DNA of 64,000 nt, from contig JAJTUQ010000004.1 of assembly GCA_021399445.1 (NCBI GenBank), positions 3,100,001-3,164,000 on the forward strand. Direction: 5' to 3'. Both the position numbers and the translations under genes were made by a program. How positions within the stretch are numbered: the first letter of the stretch is position 1; every line of letters starts with the position of its first letter. The stretch is from Xylogone sp. PMI_703. Its lineage: Eukaryota; Ascomycota; Leotiomycetes. Below, piece after piece: positions 1 to 11,894 of this stretch. The notes under the pieces were generated by a model. It searched no databases. It was given only the letters and a program-made list of their open reading frames with translations, and was not told the DNA's origin.

Positions 1-1237
1 CCAAATCCAGAGCCTTCCGCATAGCAACGATAGCTTTCGGTAAAGCGGATTCAACGCCTAAGTTCTTGAGCTCTTCTTGCGCCTCTGCGTCTGTCTCAAA
101 GCGAGATAAGCGCTCTTCCAAACAAATGGAGATTGGGATGATAGGATCACCAGCTGCATTCGTCTTGACCCACTCAGCAATTTTGCCAAGGTGCTTATTT
201 TTCCGTCTGATGTAGTCTTTCTCACTTAAGTTGACAAGGAATACAACAGGCTTTGCAGTGAGAAGGAAGAGAGGGTTAATGAACTCGATCTATTAGAGTC
301 ATTTGTCAGCATTGCATACTAGACAGTATTTCGTCATATAAGTGATATAAAATATGGGTGTAAATCAGAACGGGTTTTTTATCTCACGATGCACTCTGTT
401 ATATTGAGGCATTCGACGAGCTGGGTTATAAATCAGGCCTTTTGGCCTTTTGTCATCATAAATGTGGTATGGTGGAAAAAAGAAAAGGAACTATACATAC
501 CTCCTTAGGTGTCCAATTACCCTTTCGGACGTCTTTGCCACTCTGTAACCACTCGAGGACCTTCTCTACTGTAGCCTCCTCTTCCTTCAGCTTTTTCATC
601 TCAAGGGTCTGGCCACCTCTTCGAGTTTGCTTCTTTAAGTTTTCGAGTGCTTTCTCAGTAAACTCGATATCTTTAATCCGCAACTCTTCACTGATGATAT
701 CCAGATCTCGAACTGGATCAACATCTCCCTCGACGTGAATGATTTCGGCGTCGTCAAAGCATCGTACAACCTGGAAAATAGCATCAACGGCACGGATATG
801 TGACAAGAAAGCATTTCCGAGCCCTGCACCAGTTGAGGCGCCTCGTGTCAGACCAGCGATATCGTAGATGGTAAGATGGGCAGGAACGCGAGACTTGGGC
901 TGGTATTTCTCGCATAACCAGTCAAATCTTTCATCTGGAACGATCACACGAGACTCTTCGGGGTCAATTGTAGCATATGGGAAATTCTGCAGAACTAGTT
1001 AGAATAGAAGTTCGTTGGTTAGGTAGACTTGTGCACTTACGGCGGGGTTCCCTAGAGAACATTTTGTAATAGCTTGGAAAAGGGTTGATTTGCCAACATT
1101 AGCAAGACCAACCTAGAAATAATCAGTCAAGGTTCAAAGCGATAATATTCTGGAATACATACGATCCCACTCTTTAGGTTGTTACCGGGCCTGCCCAGTA
1201 AAACCTTCTCTTCCTTTACTGCCTTCTTTGGGGGCAT
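1..1237 (-). CDS. OLA1: Obg-like ATPase (OLA1/YchF family), 3' end cut by window edge
   Basis: This is a P-loop ATPase of the YchF/OLA1 family, a cytosolic, ribosome-associated translation-factor-class enzyme. Four exons can be placed: 1163-1237, 1041-1112, 501-986 and 1-289, the last running off the window. The reading starts MPPKKAVKEEK, shows the P-loop GLANVGKST near residues 27-35, then NFPYATIDPEE, the switch region DIAGLTRGASTGAGLGN, and in the last exon FLVNLSEKDY. NLSE in place of NKxD is the family hallmark and goes with ATP rather than GTP preference. Introns have GTATGT or GTAAGT-type donors. I chose the ATG at 1237 because MPPKK is the usual fungal start. The frame stays open upstream to an ATG at 1453, which would add 72 residues resembling a mitochondrial presequence (see findings). 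Confidence 0.95.
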
Positions 1238-1687
1238 TCTCTTTTTAGAATACTGTCGATGTGGTGCGAATAAAAAGACCGTGCAATTAAGCAGGCTTGA
1301 TTTTCGGCCAGCAGTTCTTGCCGCTGTTCGTTGGAAGAGGGGTGTGTAAGAAGAGAAAATCTGCTGAGAACTTAGTGCAGACGTCGTGATGTAGCGCGTG
1401 TGCGAGAGAGTTGTTTTCACCCCTCGCTGCACGGCAGCACTCAAGTTAGGCATGTGTGTGTGCCAGTCAGAAAATTTGAACTAATAGCGCAGAAACTTGA
1501 ATGGTGGTGGGTAGCGCGGCTAATTCTCGGTAGTGCAGCGCCAGATAGACGACGTCAAGGTCAGATAAGGTGAGGAGGAGGCGGGACTGGATTACAATCC
1601 ACTATCGACCGATTATTCCGTCCTCAACCCTCTTCGTTCAAGGGACTGTGTCCGTAGCGTCGCTCTACACTCTAACATACACTCATA
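1238..1687. promoter_or_regulatory. divergent promoter between OLA1 and the PPPDE gene
   Basis: Intergenic spacer between two genes transcribed away from each other. The OLA1-proximal 216 bases keep an open frame with OLA1, so part of it may be translated. I see no other gene and no clear TATA box. Confidence 0.5.
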
Positions 1688-2534
1688 ATGGCACCTAAAA
1701 AGGAGCGGAAAAGTGGTCAGCATCGGTCCAATCACCGATCAACCCTCTCTTTACAGAAGACTAAGATCGTCATAAATGTCTATGATCTTCTCCCAGTATG
1801 TTTGTCTATCTCTATACTAACATCTATTAGCTTTGTGAATTAAAGCTAACCTTGGTGTCCTTTAGCCCGGTAAATTCGCATCCATGCTCTGGACTCTCGG
1901 CGCATCTCTACTACACTCCGGTGTTGTCATAAATGATAAAGAATACGCATTCGGAGGGCATGACAGACGCGGGGTGACTGGTGTCTACTGGACGAAACCC
2001 AAGACCGAACCACCGGGAGGAACATACAAGTGCGAGATTCTCCAAGGATTCACAGTCGCGCCCCAGGAGGAAATAGATGCGATTATCCTCGAGGCTTCGG
2101 AGGCTTTTCAAGGCACAGCCTATAATCTTCTGAGCAAAAACTGCAATCATTTCAGCTCGTATCTTTGCGAGAAACTCACCGGTAGGCCTGGACCCTCATG
2201 GCTGAACCGTGCTGCGAGCATTGGGGTTGCGCTACCGTGCGTTGTACCGAAAGAGTGGATAGCTCCACCCGATTTTGATACGGCGGATGGCGAGTTGCTT
2301 GATGATGATGATCTCGATGATACAAATGAGCGCTCTAGAATGCTACGCGACCATGATTCGAGAGATAGAAGGTTGCTGGATGAGCCTCGAGCCAGTACTG
2401 CGGCAGAAGATGCATGGGATAGCGAAGAGGAAAGGCGGCAAGGCGGTAATGGAAAAGGCAAAGCGCCGATGAAAGATTCATCTGGAAGAGTCATGCCTGC
2501 ATCAGAGAGAGCACCAGTTCGTAACGGACGATGA
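1688..2534 (+). CDS. PPPDE (DeSI-like) putative deubiquitinase/deSUMOylase
   Basis: A PPPDE superfamily cysteine peptidase, a fold used by DeSI-type isopeptidases that remove ubiquitin or SUMO. Exon 1 is 1688-1795 and exon 2 is 1866-2534, joined over a 70-nt intron (GTATG...TTTAG), giving 258 residues. The domain starts with VYDLLPPGKFASMLWTLG. The predicted catalytic pair is His53 in LLHSG and Cys129 in KNCNHF. The segments AFGGHD and AYNLL also fit the family. After about residue 165 the protein becomes acidic and low-complexity, with a DDDD run and a basic C-terminus. The start is the first ATG and gives an N-terminus rich in Lys and Arg. Substrate specificity cannot be read from sequence. 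Confidence 0.9.
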
Positions 2535-2730
2535 GGCTATTCGGCATTATTTTGATTATTTTTGGCGTTCGGTGCTTGGGCGGCAGCCAAGAAATCCTTG
2601 TTTGGCGTTTGGATATCCCTAAAATGATACCATCTATGTATAATCCATTGACTATTGTACATTCATGATGAAATACATTATACCGTGTGTGATACAGGCA
2701 GATACACAGGAAGCGCGAAGCTTGCCCGCT

Positions 2731-3441
2731 CTAACCCAAACGCCGGGGTTTCTTGCTCCTGGTACCACCAAACTTCAACCTAGTTGCGTCTGTTACCCGA
2801 ATGACCTTTCCTCTTAAAAATCTTCCTTCTGTACCAAGCAATGCTTTAGTAACTGCCTCTCGGCCTGCCCCGAAGCCTCTTAAGCAGACTTCCAGTCTCC
2901 TAATCTGTGCGTTGATCCCTTGTTCCTGCATTCTTCCCATGACATAGGCAGCCAACTGATATGCGGAATCATAATGTTTCCTCCCAGATTTTCTAAATCC
3001 AATATTGCCACACGACATTGACATTATTGGTTCTCGATTTGGTTTTGTGAGTGTAATATGCGTATTGTGTCTTGTAGCATATATGTGAAAATGGTGTGGC
3101 TCTTCGTCAAACTGGTTCGGAGTTTGAATGAAGCTTCCATCAGAAGATAATGTGGTGGTGTCGAGAAGAGTCCGAGATCTATTAGGACGTCCGTCTTGCT
3201 TTGTAGCACCTGAGAAGAGATTGGCAAGGCTTGCCATACTAGATGATGTATTTCTCCCAGCCGGTCTTGAAGGTAAGGATTGAGGCTTTAGTTCTGAAGG
3301 AGTTTCGCCCTCGTTGTTTCTTTTTGATGTACTAGAGAAGGAGCGGAGGCATCTGCTGAATGCCATCCGCGAGAAGGGGCATTCCACGGTAACAGCAGAG
3401 CGCCATTGAGGCACGAGCCGGCTAGCTACTGTCCGACTCAT
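2731..3441 (-). CDS. MRPS18: mitochondrial small-subunit ribosomal protein uS11m
   Basis: This is mitochondrial ribosomal protein S11 (uS11m; the yeast name is MRPS18), part of the small-subunit platform. One uninterrupted frame gives 236 residues. The C-terminal half has the S11 signature: HNTHITLT, then SMSCGNIGFRKSGRKHYDSA, AYQLAAYVMGRMQEQGI, LRGFGAGREAV and VIRVTDATRLKFGG, with a basic KKPRRLG end. The N-terminal part is Arg/Ser-rich (MSRTVASRLVPQWR, then CLRSFSSTSKR), as expected of a mitochondrial presequence. I chose ATG 3441 because it begins this presequence. An ATG 39 bases further up (3480) stays in frame and would add 13 residues. The gene is head-to-head with TIM44. Confidence 0.92.
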   Translation of the reverse strand: MSRTVASRLVPQWRSAVTVECPFSRMAFSRCLRSFSSTSKRNNEGETPSELKPQSLPSRPAGRNTSSSMASLANLFSGATKQDGRPNRSRTLLDTTTLSSDGSFIQTPNQFDEEPHHFHIYATRHNTHITLTKPNREPIMSMSCGNIGFRKSGRKHYDSAYQLAAYVMGRMQEQGINAQIRRLEVCLRGFGAGREAVTKALLGTEGRFLRGKVIRVTDATRLKFGGTRSKKPRRLG

Positions 3442-3661
3442 GACTTGATGGGCTGAGATATCGACTTGTGCGATTCTCATGTAATTCACAAAAGTTATAT
3501 GCCAAGACGGTAATTCCCGGAGTTGATGTTTTTCCGGGATCGGCCACCCTAGGCGAAAAGAATAGGACTTCCGATGGAATTCTTGCGACTAAATTTCCTC
3601 TTCTGTAGTTTTCTCTGTGGGTAGGCTCCGTCCAAGCCTTAGTCAATCTTTAATAGCAGGT
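3442..3661. promoter_or_regulatory. short shared promoter of two mitochondrial genes
   Basis: About 180-220 bases separate the start codons of uS11m (minus) and TIM44 (plus). This is small enough that both transcripts probably start from one nucleosome-free region. No TATA box is obvious. Confidence 0.5.
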
Positions 3662-5321
3662 ATGAGCAGTTTGAATAGAGCTTTGACGAGGTTGCCGTCA
3701 AATGGCTACCGCTCTATTACATCTGTCACACGACCAAGCAGCGGATTAGGATCCATCCTTATTCAGCCATGCAGTCGGTCACATCTCCACCATTTGGTAG
3801 CTCAACGATCGATACCTGAAGTTGAGACTTCACAATTGGTATTGCGGTCTAAATTGCTTCCTGAAGATATCCGCGCTGGCATTGCGCCTTTTGGTTCGAG
3901 GAATTTCCACGCCGCAACAAGATTTTACCAAGAGAACAAATCTCAGAAACCAGCCGCTTCAGCAGAGTCTGCAGAGAAGGAATCAAACGAAGAGCCAGCT
4001 TCTGAAAAAGACGCAAAGCAAGAAGAAGAGCCCGAGAAAGAACATGAAGAGGGCGAAAGCAAAGAGAAGAAGGAGGATGCCCCTCCACCCCCACCACACG
4101 GTGATAAATCGCCGTGGCAAGTATTCACTGAGACCTTACAGAGCGAATTTAAAGCCTCTAAGGAATGGAATGAATCTACAAAAGCCTTAGCTGGCGGTGT
4201 TCAACAATTTACGGAGAATGAATCAGTGAAAAAAGCCCGCCAAGCGTATGAACAAACGACTGATACTGTGACATCGGGTGCTGCGAAGGTTTTAAAGACA
4301 ACCGCTGGTGCCGTGGGTAAAGGTGCTGCATGGACTTGGGAGACGCCGGTGGTGAAGGGCGTCAGATCAACTGTGAATGCAACTGCAAGTGCTATAGAGA
4401 AGACCACAAGACCACTTCGAGAGACTGAAGCCTATAAAAACGTTAAAAATGTCATCGATGATGGGAGCAGCTCCAGATATGGGGGTTGGGTTGAAAGGGA
4501 GGAAAGACGCAAGGCGCGAGAACAGCGGGAACGGGAAGAAGCTGCGGCCAGAGGACTACATGGGAATCGGGTCGAGGTCCCTCAAGAAGACCCAAAGTAT
4601 GTTGCAATGCACTAATCTGACGTTTTGTGGCTAATACGTTTACAGCGCTGGAACTAATGTCACATTACACAAAGATGCTGCATGGAAGGAATCTTGGCGT
4701 AATTTCAGGGACTCTAACAAGGTCATGCAATCCATCTTCTCCATGAAGTCCACATACGAGGAATCTGATAACCCTCTTATTTCGACTGCCAGAAGTATCT
4801 CAGACCGTGTGGCTGGATTCTTCGCCGAAAATGAGACCGCTCAAGTTATCAAAAAATTTCGTGAGATGGATCCGTCCTTTCAAATGGAGCCATTCCTACG
4901 AGATATGCGAGAATATATTCTGCCCGAGGTGCTTGATGCATACGTCAAGGGTGACAGTGAAACACTCAAGCAATGGTTGTCTGCTGCCCAGTTCCAGGTT
5001 TACGATGCCCTAACCAAGCAATACACGACCGCTGGATTGAAGTCTGACGGTCGAATCCTTGATATCCGGAATGTTGAAATATTATCTGCCAGAATACTCG
5101 ATCCTGGAGACGTACCTGTTTTTATTGTTACTTGTAGGACACAAGAAGTCCACGTTTATAGGAACGCCAAGACGAATGAACTCGCTGCTGGTATGGAAGA
5201 TAAGGTCCAGCTAGTGACTTATGCCATTGGCGTTACTCGAGTGCCCGAAGACGTTAACAACCCTGAGACAAGAGGCTGGAGACTGATCGAACTACAGAAG
5301 AGCGGAAGAGACTATATCTAA
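3662..5321 (+). CDS. TIM44: TIM44, presequence translocase motor subunit
   Basis: Tim44 is the matrix-side scaffold that links mitochondrial Hsp70 to the TIM23 channel. Exon 1 is 3662-4596 and exon 2 is 4646-5321, with a 49-nt intron (GTATGT...TACAG) between them, giving 536 residues. The N-terminus MSSLNRALTRLPSNGYRSI is a typical presequence. An acidic Glu/Lys stretch and a PPPPPHG run follow at about 105-155. The C-terminal Tim44 domain runs from KFREMDPSFQMEPFL through ILPEVLDAYVKGD and LKSDGRILDIRNVEIL to the end. I used the ATG at 3662; the frame is open further upstream but without an ATG. The gene shares a short spacer with uS11m. Confidence 0.95.
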
Positions 5322-5667
5322 TCATTGGCAATCAGCCATTCTTGTTCACCATTTGCTGCATAGCGCTTCGGGTGGCTTGGGAAGGGTCTGAAATATTACC
5401 GGCTAGTGTATATCATGTACTTGGCGTAGCGGAGTTTTTACGGATCTTGATGACGCCCTCAGTGTATCTGAGGCTATGAACTTTTATCGACTGTATCACT
5501 CAGTGTGTCTCCCCACTCTTTAGACGATAATGTTTGGTCTTGAAAGGAGACAGTTTTGTACAACAGAAACCTGTATTTTGGAATTTGGTGTGCTTAAAGC
5601 AGCCTTATGACATAGTAGCGCAATCAAAAATATGTTTGTGGGATGAGATCTGCTGTTAACCTAGCAA
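5322..5667. other. 3' spacer between convergent genes
   Basis: A 346-base stretch between the stop codons of TIM44 and the NodB deacetylase, which converge here. It is probably both 3' UTRs. I see no coding sequence. Confidence 0.5.
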
Positions 5668-6837
5668 TTACTTGGAGATCCCTAAAGTTTGGAGAACTTC
5701 TGGCATGGCTTTGGGCATCACGGCGCCTTGTTCTGGAGTGTTTTTGCTCTTGAACTCGTCCGACATCTGCTCAAATGTCACCCACTCGACACCCTCGTGT
5801 TTGTTGATGTGATCAATAATTCTGTATAATGTCAGTGGAGAATCTTGCCGCATCTAGAAGTCTATTTTATACCTCTGATGCATTAAAAGAACATGCGGGC
5901 GGCCTGAAACATCTGGGTGAATGGTCATGGGGAAAATGAACTCATCATAATTCTCGTAGAAGTAATTGAAATGATCCTAGATTTTTAGCCTCAAGATCAC
6001 AGCAAAAGATACGGCGCTCGTTACGTACCATCCATATATCTTCTACATCCCTCGGGTTCACATATCCATGACTGTTTGGAGATGATTTGATGAACATCAT
6101 GCTACATATATGTTAGGGTCCAGGGTATCACCATAGCGGAGCAATTGATTGGAACTCACGGAGGGAGATCATCGATATACCATGATCCAGGTATCTCAAC
6201 CAATCCGGTAGGCTGTCCTTTTACAAGTGGTTTCATCCACTCGGCGGCTTTTTTGCTATAATCAATCTTTGTCCAGGAATCGCCAATCCTTAGCCAATAC
6301 ATCTGGCAATCATGATGGCTCATACTATGATCATACTCAATACCGTAGCTTAACAAGAGTTCTGCTCCCTCCTTGCTAGTCTCCCACCAGGGTGCCACGC
6401 TACCTCTGGGTGGTTTTCCACAGAATTCTGTAAGCAGCCTGAATGTTTTATCAAGGACATCACGCTGCTGTTCCAGAGTCATATCTGCCGGATTTTCATG
6501 AGAGTAACCGTGTAGTCCAATCTCATGGCCAGCATCACGGATCATAGCACTCTCTTCAGGGAACGTCTCGAGTGAATGGCCTGGAATAAACCATGTTGCC
6601 TTTATGTTATTTTTCTCAAACAGCTTAAGTAGTCTACGAGTGCCAATCGTTCCAGCAAACATGCCTTTTCGATGCAATTAGTTCAAATCACGGAGAAAAC
6701 AAGCAGCTTCGTATAATTCTACAGTACGTACCTCGACTGATATCATTGGTGGAGTCCTCACCACCGTACGAACCCAGCCACCCCGCAACGGCATCAATGT
6801 CTACACCATAGCCACAAAGAATTCGCTTCTTACCCAT
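5668..6837 (-). CDS. NodB-type polysaccharide deacetylase family protein, probably intracellular
   Basis: A NodB-homology metal hydrolase of the PgdA-like type. Five exons (6732-6837, 6160-6664, 6029-6101, 5873-5976, 5668-5821) give 313 residues, with all junctions in phase and GTACGT/GTGAGT-type donors. Near the N-terminus GVDIDAV supplies the catalytic Asp pair (Asp13, Asp15). GLHGYSH gives the metal-binding His87 and His91. [11 protein letters not shown] and [14 protein letters not shown] resemble the catalytic motifs of cyclic-amide and PgdA-like members rather than classical chitin deacetylases. There is no signal peptide and no chitin-binding module, so I infer a cytosolic amide hydrolase. 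The substrate is unknown. Confidence 0.88.
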
Positions 6838-7478
6838 TGCTGTGATGAAATATATGTTAGAATTCTTAGATTATGATATAAGAGGGGTGTATCAACGCCT
6901 CTATCTACAGCGGATCAAGGCTGGCTCGAATGAGGATATTTTCACAATAAACTGTAATGGGGGACCGGCTGGTGGCCATAGTTGAGGAAGATAGATGAGG
7001 GGTATATATTAGTTATCTAATTAGTTAGCTAGTTACAACCTAGAATTACCCTATGATATCGTCACCAACAGTGGGAGGTGATCAACTCGGAGCTTCTTGG
7101 AGATACCGATGTCTCGATAAGGATCACGTGGTTAATGCGATAAAGAATTGGCCCAAGCTTCGCATGTGATTGCATCGCTAAAGCTGTTTGGGACGACCCA
7201 GATAGCATCAAATGAAAGCGCCATCTGCCTATTCTTGTACCTTGTATTCTATCTCTTTCGGATTATACCATTGCGTTTCTAGTGGTTAATATCAATGTCT
7301 CTATAAATAAAGCATTTCTGCATACGTGCAAAGTCAACGGTTCAACCGATCTTCCGGCGCATCAGAATAAACCTCCTTACACCATCGCACTTTGAGAGCT
7401 TCAGATCTTTAAACGCTAGACGTGCAGGACTCAGCCCCTGCAGTCCTGTTGTCGATGTAGCGTGTGATTGTTGAATGA
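6838..7478. promoter_or_regulatory. divergent promoter region
   Basis: A 641-base spacer between the divergently transcribed deacetylase and the VPS9-ankyrin-PX gene. It holds a CACGTG box within GATCACGTGG near 7125. I see no ORF with coding character. Confidence 0.4.
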
Positions 7479-10400
7479 ATGCAACCTTTAAATCCTTTTC
7501 TGAGTTCATTCTTCAAAAGTGCTCTGCCATCGCAGTGTACACCAATCCATCATCATGTAAGGCTGTTGCTAGTCCTCCCCATCTTGTCAGAGAACGTTGG
7601 TGATGACTGTACAGAGCTGACAATTAGCCATAGATTCTGCTAGTACCCACCACTGAGGTCCTCCTCACCTCCCGCGACCGCGAATCCGGTGCTCTCTACT
7701 CAGATCTTGCCGGATCCGAGGAGTTTCTGGGCAGCCATGTTTTGCGAATACCAGCCAACAATAATGCTGCAGCGGGGGGGAAGGATACACCGAGCATGCG
7801 TGAGAATAGGGGAAAACCAAAGCAATACACGACAGTTAATGGCAGAACGGTAGTAGTGAAAGATTCGTTCGTATACAGTAATAAGGGTAAACTATTTCCA
7901 TTTTTAGTAGGTGACGTATTCTGATGATGTGCTTAGGCTTCAAAACTTTAAATCAGTCGCAATTACTGAGCGATACTCTTTATTACCCTGACTCCATCGA
8001 ACCGCGACAGTGGCTTATATACTACATCTCCAAACCTTTATTAGGTGTTTGCGAAGAAATTTCTATTATCCCAGCAGTGTTGCCAATACCCCTTGCAAAT
8101 GGACAGCCCGCACTTCCACCTCGGCCGCCTCTACAAGGGGAATCTGCTGCTTTAACCAGCCCCCTACCTCGCAAGAAAGACATCAGAAGTTTCAATGACC
8201 TCCTAAATAACTTTCCAATGATCGCACGACAAATGCAACCTGGACTTGAACGCTTATTTAAAGAGTTTCATATGGCTTTTGAGAAACCTTTACCTCCACC
8301 TCCATCCGCCTCTATAATACCGGATCCTACACCGGATGGCCCGATCATAACGGCGATGAAGAAAGCTCGGTCAAATAGTATAAGCTCGGTTCCAGTTGCG
8401 CTTTCAAATGAACATTCCGCCCAGCGTCATATCGAAAATTTCTACGTTGAAGATGATGAAGACGTCATGCGGGGAGCGTTAGAGACAGCTGTTACTGCAG
8501 CAATTGATTTATTCCAATCCGTCGACAAACAACAGCTATCTCATCTTGGTGCTACAACCGACCTTACTGGTCCTATTGTTGAGCGATTGATAGAGCGCTA
8601 TGTTACCGAACAAGTACACGACACTGTATTATGGCCCCGACTTTGTGCGATGAAACGACCGGAAGATTTCGAACTCGAGTCTAAGATAAGACAGATGGAG
8701 TACATAGATGTGTCCCAGGTCGGTATTCTCATAGAAGGCGGCCATCGAGGAAAGCATGAACTGACATTGAGGTTGGGTCGAGGTGTTGAGGAATTTCGGA
8801 AGCTGAACATCGCCGGGAGCCCTCAACAGATGATGGATATACTATTGCTGACACTGAAAACTATTACACAACTCCCTGATATCGTAAAGGATGGCTCTGC
8901 GACTGCTAATGGCACATCCGAAAAGGTCAGCCCAGTCCTTACAATCAATGCAGATACACTGGTATCGTTGCTCCTCGTTGTAGTCATTAGATCCCAGGTA
9001 CGCTACCTTCATACAAGGTTGTTATATATGCGACACTTTATCTTCATCGATGATGTTGAGAGTGGAGAAATGGGGTATGCACTAAGTACATTTGAAGCGG
9101 TTCTTTCATATCTGGCTAGAGACTCTGGAGGCCTTCGCAAAGCTAGCAGGCGGAATCATAGACTCTGGCAAGCAACTCGAAGGGGTGAAGTGAAGGAAAT
9201 GATGAAAATAATGGAACCAGATAGGATTGGTCTTGATGACGATGATGATGACGAACATGCTATCATTGATGACGAGAATGATGCCCCGTGGAATATTGTC
9301 GACAACTATTCGAAGGCCTCGTCAGCTACCAATGGGGATAGATTTGCGGAGGCATCTACACTTAATCATGTGTATCTATTTCAGATACAACATCACGACC
9401 ATAATGACGAGCAGCTCCCACCTTTACGAAAGCAAAAAACGGTAACCATGGATACAAGGAGCATGTCCAGCGGTTCAGAGATATCCTATCGCTCCCGGGC
9501 GACTACTATCGATTCGCTTAACAGCATAATCGAAGGAGACATATCAATCGAACGTCTTTCACAAACAGAGGACTCCTTTGGTGAATCATTGCTTATGATG
9601 GCTGTTCAAAATGAGAGGTCTGAGTCTCTGAGATATCTGCTCTCTTTAGATCGCTATTATCCAATAGCATCAGTCCTCGAGGACAGTAATAATGAAGGGA
9701 CTACCTTGTTAAGCGCAGCTGTTCAGCTGGGTCACATAGAGCTGATCGACATCATCCTTGATTTTGTCTTCAAAGCCAAAGACGAGTCAATTGTAATGGA
9801 ATATCTTGCTCGACAAGACATACGTGGAAGGAGCGTAGCCCATTATCTATTCAACGTTCCGGCACTCATCTCCAGAGTTGGTCGATTGTTACCCTGGCGA
9901 CAGAAGGATCAGAACGGACAGACACCTCTATTTGCGCTTTGTAGATCATATGACCAAGGTCATTATCGGGCTATGGTGGAAGCTGGACTTACTGCTGCCG
10001 CTGAAGCCCAGGGTGACGGGCAACCTCTCAGTTTGGATGACCACGTCGATGCTAAGGGCAACACCTTACTTCATATTGTCAACGACCCGCAAATTGCTCT
10101 ACGACTTCTTCTATGCTGTGACTCTGATGTCAATGCCACGAATGACAAGAAATTTACTGCACTCATGGTAGCAAGTAAGTATGGAAGGTTAGAAATGGTT
10201 CGAGTACTCTTTGGCGACCCACGAGTAGACATATTTGCGAAGGAATTGCGGGGCCTAACGGCTGTTGAACTGGCAAAAGATGATGACGTGCGAAACCGGA
10301 TCGATGATCTGATCCTCTTTTCCAACCGTCCCGGCGCAGATGGCCGTATCACATCTGTAGTTCGCGCCTTCTTCGTTGAAGATGCAACGATTCGCCTGGT

Positions 10401-11497
10401 TATTAAATCAGGGGCACCAACTGAGGATAACCAAGGCTTCACGGTAACGACTTGCAGACGGTCACTAGCTGATTTTGAACAATTATCACAACTGTTATCA
10501 CTAGAGAATCCGGCTTCATGGATTCCTAGCATCTCAGGGATGCGTTCTCCGTTCCAAATCCCATCTAAGCCATCTAGAGCAGTGTTAAGAGACATCCAGG
10601 TCCGCTTAGATGCATTTCTCAAGATCCTGCTCTCGCACACGACATTCTCCACGCATGAAATGTTGTGGGAATTCTTTTTAGTACCTGATATCAAGGCCGA
10701 GATGATGGAACAGCGCAGTAACCTCAAAGCTCAGGCTAGGATTGAGACAGTTAGAGACGAATACGAACCTATAGAAGACGTTCGGGACGTGGAACAGTTC
10801 ATTGATCATGCGAGAGAAACCGTTAGGAGTGTAAATTATTCAACCAAGAGTGTCGCCCGTAGAGCTTATGCGATGCGTTCTGCTAGTTTAGGTATGTCGG
10901 ACTTCAAAATGGTTATAAAATATCTTTACTAACGATTAAGCAGACTTCTATGACGCTTGCAGTCTCGCATCGCGAGCGATTTCTACTCTTGCATTCTTAC
11001 CGGCTTCACACAAAACAGCACTCGAAATATATGTTCAAACTATCGCCCCTACCTCATCCCCACCGCATGCAGCTTTCCACAACACATTTCTGACGACATA
11101 TAATACCGTAATTGCCATGCTTCTATCCCTTTCTAGACCCACTCAACTTGTTTCTTCAATTACTACGTCTCGCAAGGCCATAGAGCGTTCCTATAATTCT
11201 CTTTCTAGGTCTAGTCGTTGGCCTCTGGGATTACTTGATGAAACTCGTCAACGTCTAAACGAAGAAAAGGAAGGCAAAGTTCGAAAAGCAAAAGAAGAAG
11301 AGGCCCAACTAGGAAAAGAATTAAGATACACACAGCAGGTTGTTGCTGCTGAACTAGCTGGGTGGCAAGAACTACATGAGAGGAGAGGACGCGCAGCGAT
11401 TAGGGACCTAGCGAGAGGCATGCTTGCGAGAGAGAAGTGTGTATTAGAGGGAATGAGAAGAGCCATGAGAAAAGTGAAGGAGAATCGTACACCATGA
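7479..11497 (+). CDS. VPS9-ankyrin-PX protein, predicted Rab5-type GEF on endosomes
   Basis: A large endosomal regulator of 1,279 residues in four exons: 7479-7556, 7634-7886, 7937-10891 and 10944-11497. The tiny first exon encodes MQPLNPFLSSFFKSALPSQC and is joined in frame to ILLVPTTEVLL. Roughly residues 360-510 form the VPS9 domain (nucleotide exchange on Rab5-like GTPases), including TINADTLVSLLLVVVIRS and GEMGYALSTFEAVLSYL. Ankyrin repeats follow at about 665-915 (for example GNTLLHIV and FTALMVASKYGRLEMVRVLF). A PX-like domain with RAFFVEDATIRLVIKSG comes next, and the C-terminal exon is a charged coiled coil. The domain order recalls animal Varp/ANKRD27, but the PX module is the fungal arrangement. 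Domain limits are approximate. Confidence 0.9.
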
Positions 11498-11894
11498 TAT
11501 AACTTCTTTTTAATGTTCGCCATCTTAGGGAGAGCCTCCCTTTTTGTTTTCAGTTATGCTAGTTATAATATAATGAAAATAGAAGGAGCAGCGTTTGGGC
11601 GTTTGAAGAGGATATAGAGCTGGGAATTCTTTCAAGACGGGATTTCTAGGATTAAATCTTCCCTGTGTGCAGGAAGGAGATTTGTTTAAAGTAAGATAAT
11701 AATATGATGTCACAGTACTTGGATCACGCAGCATAGATAGATCTTCTTTTCTTTCTGAGAAGGACAATTTCCGATTATGTATCCATCTCCAAAATGAGAA
11801 TAGGAATTGAAAAAGCATAGCTACAATGCTTACATGATATCTCTAACGTTCATCATCTCACTCTTCTCTTGTCTCTGAAAAAAGAAGGAAGTCC
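11498..11894. other. 3' spacer between convergent genes
   Basis: About 400 bases between two converging stop codons, AT-rich, with no coding-like frame. Presumably 3' UTRs. Confidence 0.45.
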
